A DNA stretch of 64,000 bases from positions 1 to 64,000 of the forward strand of contig NZ_RHNR01000006.1 in the NCBI RefSeq assembly GCF_003946025.1. The letters run 5' to 3'. The position numbers and the translations under genes were made by a program. Under the pieces are notes generated by a model. That model searched no databases. It was given only the letters and a program-made list of their open reading frames with translations, and had not been told where the DNA came from. The first letter of the stretch is position 1; every line of letters starts with the position of its first letter. This document shows positions 16,871 through 25,420 of the stretch, one piece after another. The stretch is from Lacticaseibacillus songhuajiangensis. Lineage in GTDB: Bacteria; Bacillota; Bacilli; Lactobacillales; Lactobacillaceae.

Positions 16871-17740
16871 GTGCTTTTCTTAGATGCCCTGGATAAAACA
16901 ACCAAACAAACGCATGCTTTCATCAATTATTTTTCCCGCATTAACTGGGAAAACATTACGGACACTGTCATTAGCCGCGGCGTGCAGCTCATCATCATTA
17001 CGCTGGTCTTCTGGCTCCTGCGGCGCGTCGGGCGCTACCTGATCAAGCGCTCCTTCCGCCACTACAAGGCACGTGTGGAGACCGCCGGCCGCACCGACAC
17101 CATGGCGGCGCTCACGCTGAACACCTTCAGCTACGTGCTGATCTTCTTTTACGCTTACAGCTTCCTGACGGTCATTGGCATCCCCATTGGCACACTGATT
17201 GCCGGGGCCGGAATCGTTGGCCTGGCCGTTGGGTTTGGTGCCCAGGGCTTCGTCAGCGACCTTGTGAATGGCTTCTTCATTATCCTTGAAGGCCAGCTCG
17301 ACGTCGGTGACAGTGTGCAGCTGGGCGAAATCGCCGGCACAGTCACGGCCGTTGGTTTGCGCACCACGCAGGTGGAGAGCACCGACGGCACGCTCAACTA
17401 CATCCCCAACCGCAACATCACCATCGTGCGCAACCTGTCCCGCAACGCGATGAAGATCACCGTCAATATCCCCATCGCGGCTGCGGCGGATACACCACGC
17501 GTGGAAGAGGTCCTGCGCACCGTCAACGAGCAGGAGGCACAAAGCGCCAACCCAATTACCGCGCAGCCGCAACTGCTTGGACTCAACGAAACTAAGTGGG
17601 GCGGTCTCTCCTACCAGGTGCTGCTAACGACGCAACCCGGTCAGCAAGCGGCCATGCAGCGCCACTACCTCACTGCCTACGTCGATGCTTTGACCCAGGC
17701 AGGCATTCATTTGCAGACGAGCAACAAACAAATGCTGTAA
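16871..17740 (+). CDS. Small-conductance mechanosensitive channel (MscS family)
   Basis: A 289-residue membrane channel that opens under hypo-osmotic stress. Three transmembrane segments (about 33-52, 78-97, 102-125) end in the pore helix GTLIAGAGIVGLAVGFGAQG, followed by the beta domain (FFIILEGQLDVGDSVQLGEI, IPNRNITIVRNLSR) and the cytoplasmic vestibule. The start is GTG with GAGGTGAT upstream, and TGCTACACT is an extended -10 around 16830-16840. The last codons are followed nine bases later by repeat B1. Confidence 0.93.
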   Translation: MLFLDALDKTTKQTHAFINYFSRINWENITDTVISRGVQLIIITLVFWLLRRVGRYLIKRSFRHYKARVETAGRTDTMAALTLNTFSYVLIFFYAYSFLTVIGIPIGTLIAGAGIVGLAVGFGAQGFVSDLVNGFFIILEGQLDVGDSVQLGEIAGTVTAVGLRTTQVESTDGTLNYIPNRNITIVRNLSRNAMKITVNIPIAAAADTPRVEEVLRTVNEQEAQSANPITAQPQLLGLNETKWGGLSYQVLLTTQPGQQAAMQRHYLTAYVDALTQAGIHLQTSNKQML

Positions 17741-17749
17741 AACTAAAGG

Positions 17750-17968
17750 GGCTGTGCCAAAAGGCGGTTAGTTCCCGATATACAAGCAAGCACCGACCGG
17801 AATCCCGAACTTAGGATTCTGGCCGGTGCTTGTTTGTATGTTAGGGAGCCCTTCGGTGTCCATTGTACTAACAATGCTAGCCACTTTTGCTTGTGCGGCT
17901 TTGCCGCCCTTAGCAAAATGGACAGCGTAGCAAGCATTGAGTACAAGTGGCTGCCTTTTGGCACAGCC
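17750..17968 (+). repeat. Family B structured repeat, copy B1 (long form)
   Basis: Perfect outer arms GGCTGTGCCAAAAGGC / GCCTTTTGGCACAGCC. The central 26-bp stem is 17780-17805 with 17814-17839 over the loop CGAACTTA; only three G-U type mismatches occur. A second branched part (17850-17950) contains TTGTACT...AGTACAA and CAATGCT...AGCATTG around a GGC-TTT-GCC hairpin. It lies between the convergent mscS-type gene and cbpB and is followed by TTTTTAG, so it could also end transcription of either. Confidence 0.88.
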
Positions 17969-18000
17969 TCCCTTTTTAGTTTACACAAACTTTTTTCAGC

Positions 18001-18040
18001 CCATTAACTGGTCGTAATATGACAGGTTAATGCTCATAAT
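18001..18040 (-). terminator. Possible terminator of cbpB
   Basis: Minus-strand AGCATTAACCTG pairs imperfectly with CCAGTTAATGGGCT and is followed by TTTTTT-like sequence. Confidence 0.4.
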
Positions 18041-18087
18041 CCTGGTACCAAGGCATTTTACTGTAAACGTCGCATACGAGCGACTAA

Positions 18088-18576
18088 CTAGTCACGTGTA
18101 TTCTCCGCCTTCACCTTCGGCACGAGTTCAAACTCCTTATCCAAGTTGTGCGCAAGGAAGTTGAAACTCTTCATCCATTCGCGGCGGGTCACAATCCCGG
18201 TGAACTCGCCCTCCTTACTAACAACCGGCAAGAAGGGATTATCCACCAGCAAATGCATCACTTCTTCAATATCGTAAGGATTCTCAATCGTTGCCACCTG
18301 TTTGTCCACCACGTCGTTTACGCAGTGTTCGTCAAGGGTGTCCACATCCAGCTTTTCTAGTCCCAGCATGGTATCCGTAATCATCGGCATCGAGATGAGA
18401 CCAATGAACTTGTCGCCGCGTGCAACAACCGGGATTTTGGAGTAACGGACTTTAGTCAGCACGAGAAAGGCGTGGGTCAGCGAGTTGTCAGCCTCCAGGG
18501 TGGCAACCCGTGATGCGGGAATCAGGAAGTGTTCCTTGTTCTCCATTAACATATTACTAATCGCAGGATCAATCAT
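18088..18576 (-). CDS. cbpB: CBS-pair protein, cyclic-di-AMP-binding CbpB type
   Basis: A 162-residue stand-alone CBS pair, homologous to B. subtilis YkuL/DarB and Listeria CbpB, which bind c-di-AMP and in Listeria and Bacillus control the Rel (p)ppGpp enzyme. CBS1 spans about residues 15-75 (VRYSKIPVVARGDKFIGLIS) and CBS2 about 85-145 (DIEEVMHLLVDNPFLPVVSK, EFTGIVTRREWMKSF). Length matches the family. It is monocistronic and divergent from the glycerol facilitator gene. The ligand role is inferred from the family. Confidence 0.85.
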   Translation of the reverse strand: MIDPAISNMLMENKEHFLIPASRVATLEADNSLTHAFLVLTKVRYSKIPVVARGDKFIGLISMPMITDTMLGLEKLDVDTLDEHCVNDVVDKQVATIENPYDIEEVMHLLVDNPFLPVVSKEGEFTGIVTRREWMKSFNFLAHNLDKEFELVPKVKAENTRD

Positions 18577-18653
18577 TGTGTCGTCCTTTCTTTGCCGTGT
18601 GTTTCCTCAGACTCTTCAGTATATTCTACCCGCTCCGAACAAAAAATACAGTA

Positions 18654-18665
18654 GTTAGCGCTAAC
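18654..18665. promoter_or_regulatory. 12-bp palindrome between cbpB and the glycerol facilitator gene
   Basis: GTTAGCGCTAAC is a perfect palindrome with a CG centre like a cre site but two mismatches to TGNAANCGNNNNCA. It lies upstream of the -35 region of the facilitator promoter and could be a CcpA or other LacI/GntR-type operator. Confidence 0.45.
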
Positions 18666-18709
18666 ATTCGATTAATCTTCAAAAGTGAGGCGACAGACGG
18701 CCATTTCTC

Positions 18710-18718
18710 TGGTACAAT
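18710..18718 (+). promoter_or_regulatory. Extended -10 promoter of the glycerol facilitator gene
   Basis: TGGTACAAT is an extended -10 box about 50 bases upstream of the GTG start, with GCGACA in the -35 position. Confidence 0.55.
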
Positions 18719-18768
18719 TTTGGAAGCTTTTTAATTAATTATATGCAATTTTCTAGGAGGAAAATACA

Positions 18769-19500
18769 GTGACATACGCTTTAGGAGTGCGGTTAGCGGC
18801 CGAATTCATTGGGACAGCCATCATGATTGTGCTTGGTAACGGTGCCGTTGCCAACGTCGACTTGAAGGGGACCAAGGGTAACGGGTCTGACTGGATGCTC
18901 ATCGCGGTTGGTTACGGCTGTGGTGTGCTGATTCCCGCCCTCATGTTCGGTTCAATTTCAGGTAACCACATCAACCCCGCCTTCACCCTCGGGCTTGCCG
19001 TTTCCGGGCTTTTCCCTTGGAGCGACGTTCTGCCATACATTCTCGTTCAGTTCGCCGGGGCCATGGTCGGCCAGCTCATCGTGGTTGCCGCCTACAAGCC
19101 GCACTACGACCTGACGACCAACACCCAGCACATCCTGGGGACCTTCGCGACCATCGACGCAACCAAGGACAAGCTGAATGGTTTCCTCAACGAATTCTTC
19201 GGGACCTACATCCTGATTCTCGGTGCCCTCGGGATTACCAAGGCACCATTCTTCGCTAAGGATATCGGGATTGCCCACTTCGGGCTTGGTTTCCTGGTTG
19301 CCACACTGGTTGCCAGTCTGGGGGGCCCAACCGGACCTGCCCTGAACCCTGCGCGTGACCTCGGTCCCCGTATCGTGCACGCCCTCCTGCCACTGAAAAA
19401 CAAGGGTAACTCCGACTGGGGTTACTCCTGGGTTCCAGTCGTTGCCCCAATCGTGGCCGGTATCGCCGCGGTCGCAACGTACAAGTTCATCTTCATGTAA
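18769..19500 (+). CDS. glpF: Glycerol uptake facilitator / aquaporin family channel
   Basis: A 243-residue MIP-family channel with six membrane helices and two half-helices. The first motif is GNHINPAFTLG and the second is ALNPARDLGPR; the Asp after the second NPA is typical of glycerol facilitators rather than strict water channels. A GTG start follows TAGGAGG. There is no glycerol kinase beside it, so it may also serve dihydroxyacetone, lactate or water as described for lactobacillus paralogues. Upstream is a cre-like palindrome. Confidence 0.9.
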   Translation: MTYALGVRLAAEFIGTAIMIVLGNGAVANVDLKGTKGNGSDWMLIAVGYGCGVLIPALMFGSISGNHINPAFTLGLAVSGLFPWSDVLPYILVQFAGAMVGQLIVVAAYKPHYDLTTNTQHILGTFATIDATKDKLNGFLNEFFGTYILILGALGITKAPFFAKDIGIAHFGLGFLVATLVASLGGPTGPALNPARDLGPRIVHALLPLKNKGNSDWGYSWVPVVAPIVAGIAAVATYKFIFM

Positions 19501-19513
19501 ACCAATGAAACAC

Positions 19514-19552
19514 AAAATGCCCACCCCGGCGCAAACCGAGGCGGGCATTTTT
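19514..19552. terminator. Bidirectional terminator
   Basis: AAAATGCCC / GGGCATTTT stem with a further CC/GG extension; T-rich on both strands. It serves the convergent facilitator gene and the leftward membrane protein gene. Confidence 0.8.
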
Positions 19553-19576
19553 AATACCATCAATTCCAGCAATGAA

Positions 19577-21496
19577 TTAGTTTGTACGTACAGCCATTCG
19601 CCGTTTGCGCCACCAATACCACGCGGCCACAATCAGTAGGCCGATCCACGCCAGCGGTGCCAGGAGCAGCAAGAAGCGCGTCCGCGCACTCTCGCGATAC
19701 TGTAGTTCAATGACGTTTGTCCCCTTGTGTTGGGCAGTAATGATTGCCCCAATGTCACTACGGTCATAATCGCTCCGGTGCAGCAATTTACCGTTCAGCC
19801 ACACCCGCGTATTCTCGTATGCCACAGCGGGAATCTGCACAACGTCACGCTTCTTAGCTGTCCAGCTAACGCGAAGCTTGCCACCGCTAAGCACTGTCTT
19901 TCGGTACTTGGCGTTGCGTTGCGTAATCTGCTGGTAGTAAATCGCGTAGGGACTCGCCTCATCCAGTAGCTGGTTGTAAAGCTTGTACGCTGCCTTATCA
20001 ATCTTCTTACCAATCTGTCCGGGCTCTGCCGTTTTGGATGTCGTGAGCGCCACGAGCTGATCGTGGTAGAGGCGGTACTGACTGTTGTCCTGGAACCACT
20101 GCCAAGACTCACTAGGTACCGGCAGGTAGTCCGGCGTCCCCTTCGCCACCATGCTGAGTCCCGCTGCCAGGTCCGGACTCATGAACGCGGTGCGCACCTC
20201 CTGCATATCGTCCGCGCTGAGCGTCACGCTCGCAGTCGACTGCAGGACCTGAGGCTTGTTCCAAGCCTCAGCACTGCGGGCCACGTCACTGACCGTTTGG
20301 TAAGCCAGAAGCACCACGCCGAAGACAATACTCAGACGCAGCGCGCGTTGCAACAAGTCGTGCGGCTTGAATTTTGCCAGCTCACCACTCAGGTGCGTGA
20401 GCCCCATGCCCAGTGCCGCGAGTAGCAACACTGCGGCAACGGCAGCAAAACGCGACGGAAACTGCAGGAAAGAGCCCACCACGTTCCACTTCGCGACAAT
20501 GCGGTTCCACGGGACCAGCGGACTGGCCAGCAGCAGGAACACCGTCCCCACACCCGCGAGCAAGGTTTCCATCAGCTCGCGATGGCGCCGCAAAAGCAGG
20601 CTGATAATCTCGGCGCAAAAGAGCACCGTGCAGACGAGCCCGAGGCTGCCACCCAGCGTGCCGCGGCCATAACTGCCGAAGGATAGCTTGCTGGTGTACG
20701 TACCGGAATTAAGCGGCATGTACGGCGCCATCACGTGATTCGTGCCGAAAACCTCCAGCAGCGCGCCCCAGACGTTGGCCGTCAGAAGCAGTGTTAGTCC
20801 GACTGCCAGCATAAAGTGGCCGGCAAAACGCCAGCGGTTCGTCGTCCGGACAAAACCAACCACGGCAAAAGGCACCAGGGCCACACACACGAGCAGCGAA
20901 CTAAGGGCGTGCGTCTGCACGAGAATGGCCATACTGAAGGCCAGTGGCAGCACACCAATCGGATTGCTACGGTTTTGCACCATCCGGACGCCCTGGATGA
21001 GCACCCAAGGCATGAGCGCCGCACCCCAGGCCATGAATTCCTGCGTGGTCAGCCACGTCGGCACCCACCCCGCCAGCATGAACACCAGTGCCATGCTGGT
21101 CGCCCAAAAGCGGCTTGCGCGCAACTTGCGGCCGAGCACGTACATGCCGCTACCGGCGATGAACTCCAGCGCAAAACCAAGCACGAGTTCCAACTTGAAC
21201 CAGCCGCCCAGGTGCAGTAGGAGCCAGCCAATTGCATAGGTGAGGTATGGGCCGTAAAGCGCGGTCACAATGCGGCCGGATTGCTGAAAGGCATAGTTAC
21301 TCTGGAAATAAGAGAGGTTGTGGTGCTGAATTTGCATCGCCGCCTCGTAGAATCGATTGAAGTGGAAAATCGAATCCACACCCAAGATGATGCTGTGGTT
21401 TAGCAGCTGGGGCAGCACCACCAGCAAACTCACCAGCCCAATCACTATGAACGGACTGCCGCCTTTGAGCCACGCCCGCATTCGTGTTCTTTGCAC
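19577..21496 (-). CDS. Large membrane protein, GT-C-like (6-pyruvoyl-tetrahydropterin-synthase-related domain family)
   Basis: A 639-residue protein with about 11-12 hydrophobic segments in the first ~420 residues, a ~180-residue extracytoplasmic domain (about 425-605, with WLNGKLLHRSDYDRSDIG) and a final anchor followed by RKRRM. Early motifs GVDSIFHFNRFYEA and ALYGPYLTYAIGWLLLHLGG resemble the PTPS-related/GT-C membrane glycosyltransferases of lactobacilli; the name does not imply pterin chemistry. The start is GTG at 21496, with an ATG five codons later as an alternative. A cell-surface glycan role is inferred. Confidence 0.75.
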   Translation of the reverse strand: MQRTRMRAWLKGGSPFIVIGLVSLLVVLPQLLNHSIILGVDSIFHFNRFYEAAMQIQHHNLSYFQSNYAFQQSGRIVTALYGPYLTYAIGWLLLHLGGWFKLELVLGFALEFIAGSGMYVLGRKLRASRFWATSMALVFMLAGWVPTWLTTQEFMAWGAALMPWVLIQGVRMVQNRSNPIGVLPLAFSMAILVQTHALSSLLVCVALVPFAVVGFVRTTNRWRFAGHFMLAVGLTLLLTANVWGALLEVFGTNHVMAPYMPLNSGTYTSKLSFGSYGRGTLGGSLGLVCTVLFCAEIISLLLRRHRELMETLLAGVGTVFLLLASPLVPWNRIVAKWNVVGSFLQFPSRFAAVAAVLLLAALGMGLTHLSGELAKFKPHDLLQRALRLSIVFGVVLLAYQTVSDVARSAEAWNKPQVLQSTASVTLSADDMQEVRTAFMSPDLAAGLSMVAKGTPDYLPVPSESWQWFQDNSQYRLYHDQLVALTTSKTAEPGQIGKKIDKAAYKLYNQLLDEASPYAIYYQQITQRNAKYRKTVLSGGKLRVSWTAKKRDVVQIPAVAYENTRVWLNGKLLHRSDYDRSDIGAIITAQHKGTNVIELQYRESARTRFLLLLAPLAWIGLLIVAAWYWWRKRRMAVRTN

Positions 21497-21628
21497 AATT
21501 TCGCCGCCATTTCTTCTCGAGATATTATCTAATTAAGCATAACGGATAATGCGGTCGAGCACACTGTCTGATCATTATTTTGGGACAAAATTTAAAGACT
21601 ATGTCTCAGCAAAAGGCAAAAGCACCGC

Positions 21629-21660
21629 CAAACCAGCAGGTTATGCTGGCTTGACGGTGC
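21629..21660 (-). terminator. Terminator-like hairpin after the 21679 gene
   Basis: GCACCG / CGGTGC outer stem enclosing CCAGCA / TGCTGG, 19 bases after the stop codon; minus-strand sequence after it contains a short T run. Confidence 0.65.
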
Positions 21661-21678
21661 GCTTAATCCATTGAATTG

Positions 21679-22542
21679 CTACATTTCCGTCAGTCGGTAC
21701 GGCCGCAATGCATAAAAGGTCTCAATGACTGGTGCGGGACTCAGCGGCAACCAGCGGCGAACGTAAGCACTCAAATTATCGTCTGAGCGCCAGATCAGCG
21801 ACACCTGCGGATATATCCGGCGCAAGTAATCGAAGACAAAGGGGAGTAAGGTGTGCATATCCGTCGTCTCCCGCGCACTCATGACCTGAATGCACGCGCC
21901 GCCCTTCACCACTGTGGTGACCGCAAAGGCCACAACTTCACTATCTGCCAGCAGCAGTAGTGGCGCCTTGGCAATCTGGACTTCACCCAACTTACGGAGC
22001 ACGGTGCGCGCGTTCAATGTACCCGCGTTCAAGTTCATTTCCCGCCGCACGCGCCGGTAGAGCTTCACCGCGAATTCATTTAAAAGTTGCGGTCGCTGCA
22101 GCAGATCCTGATAGCTGAGTACCCGTCCCGCAGCCACCTTTTGCGGCCGCATCTGCAGCGTTTGCGCGTCGATTCGCGCTACCGCCCGCATCCGGTCGGC
22201 GATGAAAGCTTCGTTAGCAACGAGCCAGCGCGTGAACTCTGTCCGCGGCAAGGCGTCTTCACAGCGCAGCGCTTCGTTCGGTCCCGCTAGCGTCCAGAGG
22301 TGCGCCGTAATTTTGCGTCCATAACGCTCGGCAAAACCTTTTCCCGGCAGGCAGTACGCGGCAAAATTCAAAACGCCGGGGCGACTCTTTGCGCGCCAAG
22401 TCGTCCACACTGCACGCACTTCGCCCTCATCCCGGAGCAACTCCAGATGCCGAGCGTGCTTGCGCAGACTGCGCAACACAATCTGCGGCGCAGCAAACAA
22501 AACATTTTCCACAGCCGGCAGTTTCACATGTTCAATCTGCAT
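21679..22542 (-). CDS. Unknown protein, paralogue of its upstream neighbour (GNAT-like size)
   Basis: A 287-residue soluble protein. It shares with the 297-residue product upstream a common plan: an AVWTTW segment near residue 45, RPGVLNFAA, a later PRTEFTRWL, and a C-terminal half with LLLLADSEVVAFAVTTVVKG, arranged like an acetyltransferase fold. I cannot name the family with certainty. Its ATG overlaps the upstream stop (TAATG), so the two are translationally coupled and probably work together. It ends the murI-rdgB operon. Confidence 0.7.
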   Translation of the reverse strand: MQIEHVKLPAVENVLFAAPQIVLRSLRKHARHLELLRDEGEVRAVWTTWRAKSRPGVLNFAAYCLPGKGFAERYGRKITAHLWTLAGPNEALRCEDALPRTEFTRWLVANEAFIADRMRAVARIDAQTLQMRPQKVAAGRVLSYQDLLQRPQLLNEFAVKLYRRVRREMNLNAGTLNARTVLRKLGEVQIAKAPLLLLADSEVVAFAVTTVVKGGACIQVMSARETTDMHTLLPFVFDYLRRIYPQVSLIWRSDDNLSAYVRRWLPLSPAPVIETFYALRPYRLTEM

Positions 22543-23435
22543 TAGCCGCGCCCCGTCTTTCCGTCGTCTTGATCAAGTCCCGCGTTCATGCGCACGAGCA
22601 GGTTTCGAGTCGGCGCCGGTTGCCACGGCAACAAATCCCACACCAGCTGGTCGCATTCGGAATTGGACGCGAACACGCCGTTCAGCACCGGCGCCCCTGT
22701 GTTCTGCGCAAAAGTAATCACGGTCGGCAAAAATTGGCGCATGGCATCCAAATTAGCCGCCCATTTCCAACCGAGCAGGAGCTCACCCGCAGCGTTACGG
22801 CGCAACAAGCCGTATGCCTGCACGGTGCCATCTTGCAGCAGCACTAGGGGTGCCGTCGTCAGCAAGCGGTCAAGCACCACCCGACTCCAGGTTTCCTCGT
22901 CGTAATCTTCAATGGGCACTGCGCGCTGCGTATCATCAAACTGCTGCCAAGTGAGGTTCAAAAACTGCTGCGCAAGCTGGTCATCCCGCATCACCGCTCG
23001 ACCGGCCAGTACTTGACCTGCTTGCGGCGGTACTGAGCCGGGCAACTGTAAATTTTGCAAATCCAGTCGCGTAGCCGTGGACAACATGACAGCGCGAAAG
23101 TCCTGCGTCAGCAGCCAGCGGCCAAAGTCACTGGCCGGCACGGTATCCGCGAACATTAGGCCGCGCATGCGGCCGGCTTCAGCCATCAGTTCTGCGAGCA
23201 CCTGCACCCCAACGCGCGAATAATCGGTGACATCACGGGCAAATGCGGCGGCGAAGGTCAACAGTCCTGGGTGCAAGCTGTCGACCCAGTGGGTCCAGAC
23301 CGCGCGTAAGGTGCCGTCGCTGTACACGCCGCCAAGGTTCTCAGCGTGGTCGACAAGCGCCTGGTGTGCGGGATGATCTTGCGCGTAATGCCGGAGCAAA
23401 ATCTGCGCGTCATCCAGTGTAATTTTGCGAATCAT
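22542..23435 (-). CDS. Unknown protein, GNAT-like, first of the paralogous pair
   Basis: A 297-residue soluble protein starting MIRKITLDDAQILLRHYAQD, the usual opening of an N-acetyltransferase (RxxTxxDA). LRAVWTHW, HPGLLTFAAAF, VPASDFGRWLLTQDF and LVLLQDGTVQAYGLLRRN match the downstream paralogue position by position. The canonical acetyl-CoA loop (Q/RxxGxG/A) is not obvious, so the catalytic function is uncertain. It starts 18 bases after the phosphodiesterase stop codon in the same operon. Confidence 0.7.
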   Translation of the reverse strand: MIRKITLDDAQILLRHYAQDHPAHQALVDHAENLGGVYSDGTLRAVWTHWVDSLHPGLLTFAAAFARDVTDYSRVGVQVLAELMAEAGRMRGLMFADTVPASDFGRWLLTQDFRAVMLSTATRLDLQNLQLPGSVPPQAGQVLAGRAVMRDDQLAQQFLNLTWQQFDDTQRAVPIEDYDEETWSRVVLDRLLTTAPLVLLQDGTVQAYGLLRRNAAGELLLGWKWAANLDAMRQFLPTVITFAQNTGAPVLNGVFASNSECDQLVWDLLPWQPAPTRNLLVRMNAGLDQDDGKTGRG

Positions 23436-23453
23436 CTTCTGGCCTCCGGGGGC

Positions 23454-23966
23454 TTAGCGCGTAAACACCTGCGTCAGCTGTGGCTGCATGCCATTGCGGG
23501 TCCCGAACTGCACCTTAATCTGCTGGTCATCAACATCAATCAGTGCGTACATTCCGCCCAACTTGGCCAGCGGGCCGCGTGGCTGCGAGATACTGCCCGG
23601 GTTCACCACCACAATGCCGCGGTGCTGTTCGGCCAGCGCCACGTGCGTATGACCGTAAATAATCAGTTGCGCGTTTGCCGCCGCACCGGCATCGAGCAAC
23701 TGGTCCAGGCCGCTGCGTACGCCGTAGTAGTGGCCATGGGTCATGAAGACGCGCAGTCCGTTCACATCGGTGGTCAAAGTCTTGGGAAAACTGTCATCCC
23801 AATCCATGTTGCCGACCACCGCCTGATAGGTCTTGAAAACTGAACTGCTGGCTTCCAGCTCCGAGTCGCCGGCATAGAAGTACGCCGCGCAATCTGGATA
23901 CTGCGTGAGTAGTTCTTCCAGAATCAGCTTGTCACCGTGCGTGTCGCTTACTGCCAAAATCCGCAT
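23454..23966 (-). CDS. YfcE/MJ0936-type phosphodiesterase
   Basis: A 170-residue metallophosphoesterase. Motifs in order: VSDTHGD, FYAGDSEL, VGNMDWDD (the usual GNCD/GNHD block), FMTHGHYYG and IYGHTHV. It matches B. subtilis YsnB in size and position: YsnB also follows racE-rdgB. The ATG overlaps the murI-rdgB stop codon (TGATG). Homologues act on model phosphodiesters in vitro; the physiological substrate is unknown. Confidence 0.9.
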   Translation of the reverse strand: MRILAVSDTHGDKLILEELLTQYPDCAAYFYAGDSELEASSSVFKTYQAVVGNMDWDDSFPKTLTTDVNGLRVFMTHGHYYGVRSGLDQLLDAGAAANAQLIIYGHTHVALAEQHRGIVVVNPGSISQPRGPLAKLGGMYALIDVDDQQIKVQFGTRNGMQPQLTQVFTR

Positions 23967-25420
23967 CAGAGAATCCCCCTTGAATTCAACTTATCCCCTA
24001 GCTCCCGCAGCGCCCGACCGCGGTGGCTGATTGTGTTCTTCTGGTCTAGTGTCAGTTCGGCCATCGTCTTGCCCAATTCCGGCAGGAAGAAGAACGGGTC
24101 GTAACCGAAACCGTTCTCGCCCTTCGGCATCACGCCGATTTCACCGGCCACATCCCCGTTCGCGACCACGTCCTCATCGGGGCGGTCCGGGTGCGCCAAT
24201 ACAATCGTCGTGTGGAAGTGTGCCGTGCGGCTCTTCGATTCGGCGTCCGCGAGGCTAGCAAGCAGCTTCGCGTTGTTGGCCGCATCGTTGTGGCCATCCC
24301 CCGCATACCGCGCGGAGAAGACGCCAGGCGCCCCGTCCAGCGCGTCGACCATCAATCCGGAATCATCCGCAATCACGGGCAGGCCGAGTTGCTTGCTGTA
24401 GCCGTCAGCTTTCAGCCGCGCGTTCTCTTCAAAAGTCGTCCCAGTTTCTGCGACTTCTTGCACGTCTGGGAACTCATCTAAGCCGCGGGTTTGCACCCCG
24501 CGCTGGGCGAAGAACTCACTAATTTCGGCAATTTTGCCCTTGTTTGAGGACGCGACCACCACGGTGTTGCCCTCATCGAGTGCGGGATCACGGTAATCCC
24601 TGGCTTCACCGGTAATGTCGACGTGACTTGCCTGCAAATCATCCATGTTCAGCCAACTACCGGCAATTTCCTTGAACATCTGCGGGTTGCCCGTCGTGTA
24701 GAATTCACGGCTGCCCCGCGTGTGCTTGGCACTCGCCAAATCAAAGTAGTCCAGCAGCACTGATACTTCGCTAACCGTCTCCATGCCGGAATCAATCAGT
24801 TTCACATCCGCGCCCATCGCCTTTTGGATGAACGGCCGCAGAAGTGGGTAGTGCGTGCAGCCCATGACCAGCGTGTCCACGTCCTTGGCGCGCATTGCGG
24901 CGAGCGTTTCGTCCACAATGCGCTCGGCGATTGGATCTTGGTACTCATTGCTCTCGACTACCGGCACAAACTTCGGGGCGGCAAGGCTGAAGACGTCAAT
25001 GTCTTCGTTGCGTTTATTGATGGCCTTTTGGTAGGCACCACTTGCCACTGTGCCCTCCGTGGCGATGACGCCGACGCGGCCACTACGCGTCGCCTTCACG
25101 GCAGCGCGCGAGCCAGGTACGATGACGCCAATCACGGGAATCGGCAGCTTCGCCTTCAGGTCTTCCAAAGCCGCTGCAGTGGCGGTGTTGCACGCAATCA
25201 CGAGCATCTTGATGCCTTTGCGCAGCAAGAAGTTCGTCATCTGCCAGGTGAACTCGCGCACCTGAGCTGCGGGCCGCGGCCCGTAAGGCAAGCGCGCCTG
25301 GTCGCCGATGAAAATAATGTCTTCATGTGGTAGCTGCCGCAGTGCCTCGCGCACAACGGTCAAACCACCCACGCCGGAGTCCATAAACCCAATTGGTGAA
25401 TTGTTCAATGTCTCTACCAC
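23966..25420 (-). CDS. Fused glutamate racemase / XTP-dITP diphosphatase
   Basis: A 484-residue two-domain protein. Residues 1-265 are glutamate racemase (MurI/RacE), which makes D-Glu for peptidoglycan: IGFMDSGVGGLTVVREAL, catalytic Cys in VIACNTATAAAL, second Cys in LVMGCTHYPLLRP. Residues about 287-484 are the RdgB/HAM1 pyrophosphatase that removes deaminated purine triphosphates: VASSNKGKIAEI, TFEENARLKA, IADDSGLMVDAL, FGYDPFF, SHRGRAL. In B. subtilis these are separate adjacent genes. The start is GTG; no frameshift or stop separates the domains. A following phosphodiesterase gene is coupled. Confidence 0.94.
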   Translation of the reverse strand: MVETLNNSPIGFMDSGVGGLTVVREALRQLPHEDIIFIGDQARLPYGPRPAAQVREFTWQMTNFLLRKGIKMLVIACNTATAAALEDLKAKLPIPVIGVIVPGSRAAVKATRSGRVGVIATEGTVASGAYQKAINKRNEDIDVFSLAAPKFVPVVESNEYQDPIAERIVDETLAAMRAKDVDTLVMGCTHYPLLRPFIQKAMGADVKLIDSGMETVSEVSVLLDYFDLASAKHTRGSREFYTTGNPQMFKEIAGSWLNMDDLQASHVDITGEARDYRDPALDEGNTVVVASSNKGKIAEISEFFAQRGVQTRGLDEFPDVQEVAETGTTFEENARLKADGYSKQLGLPVIADDSGLMVDALDGAPGVFSARYAGDGHNDAANNAKLLASLADAESKSRTAHFHTTIVLAHPDRPDEDVVANGDVAGEIGVMPKGENGFGYDPFFFLPELGKTMAELTLDQKNTISHRGRALRELGDKLNSRGIL

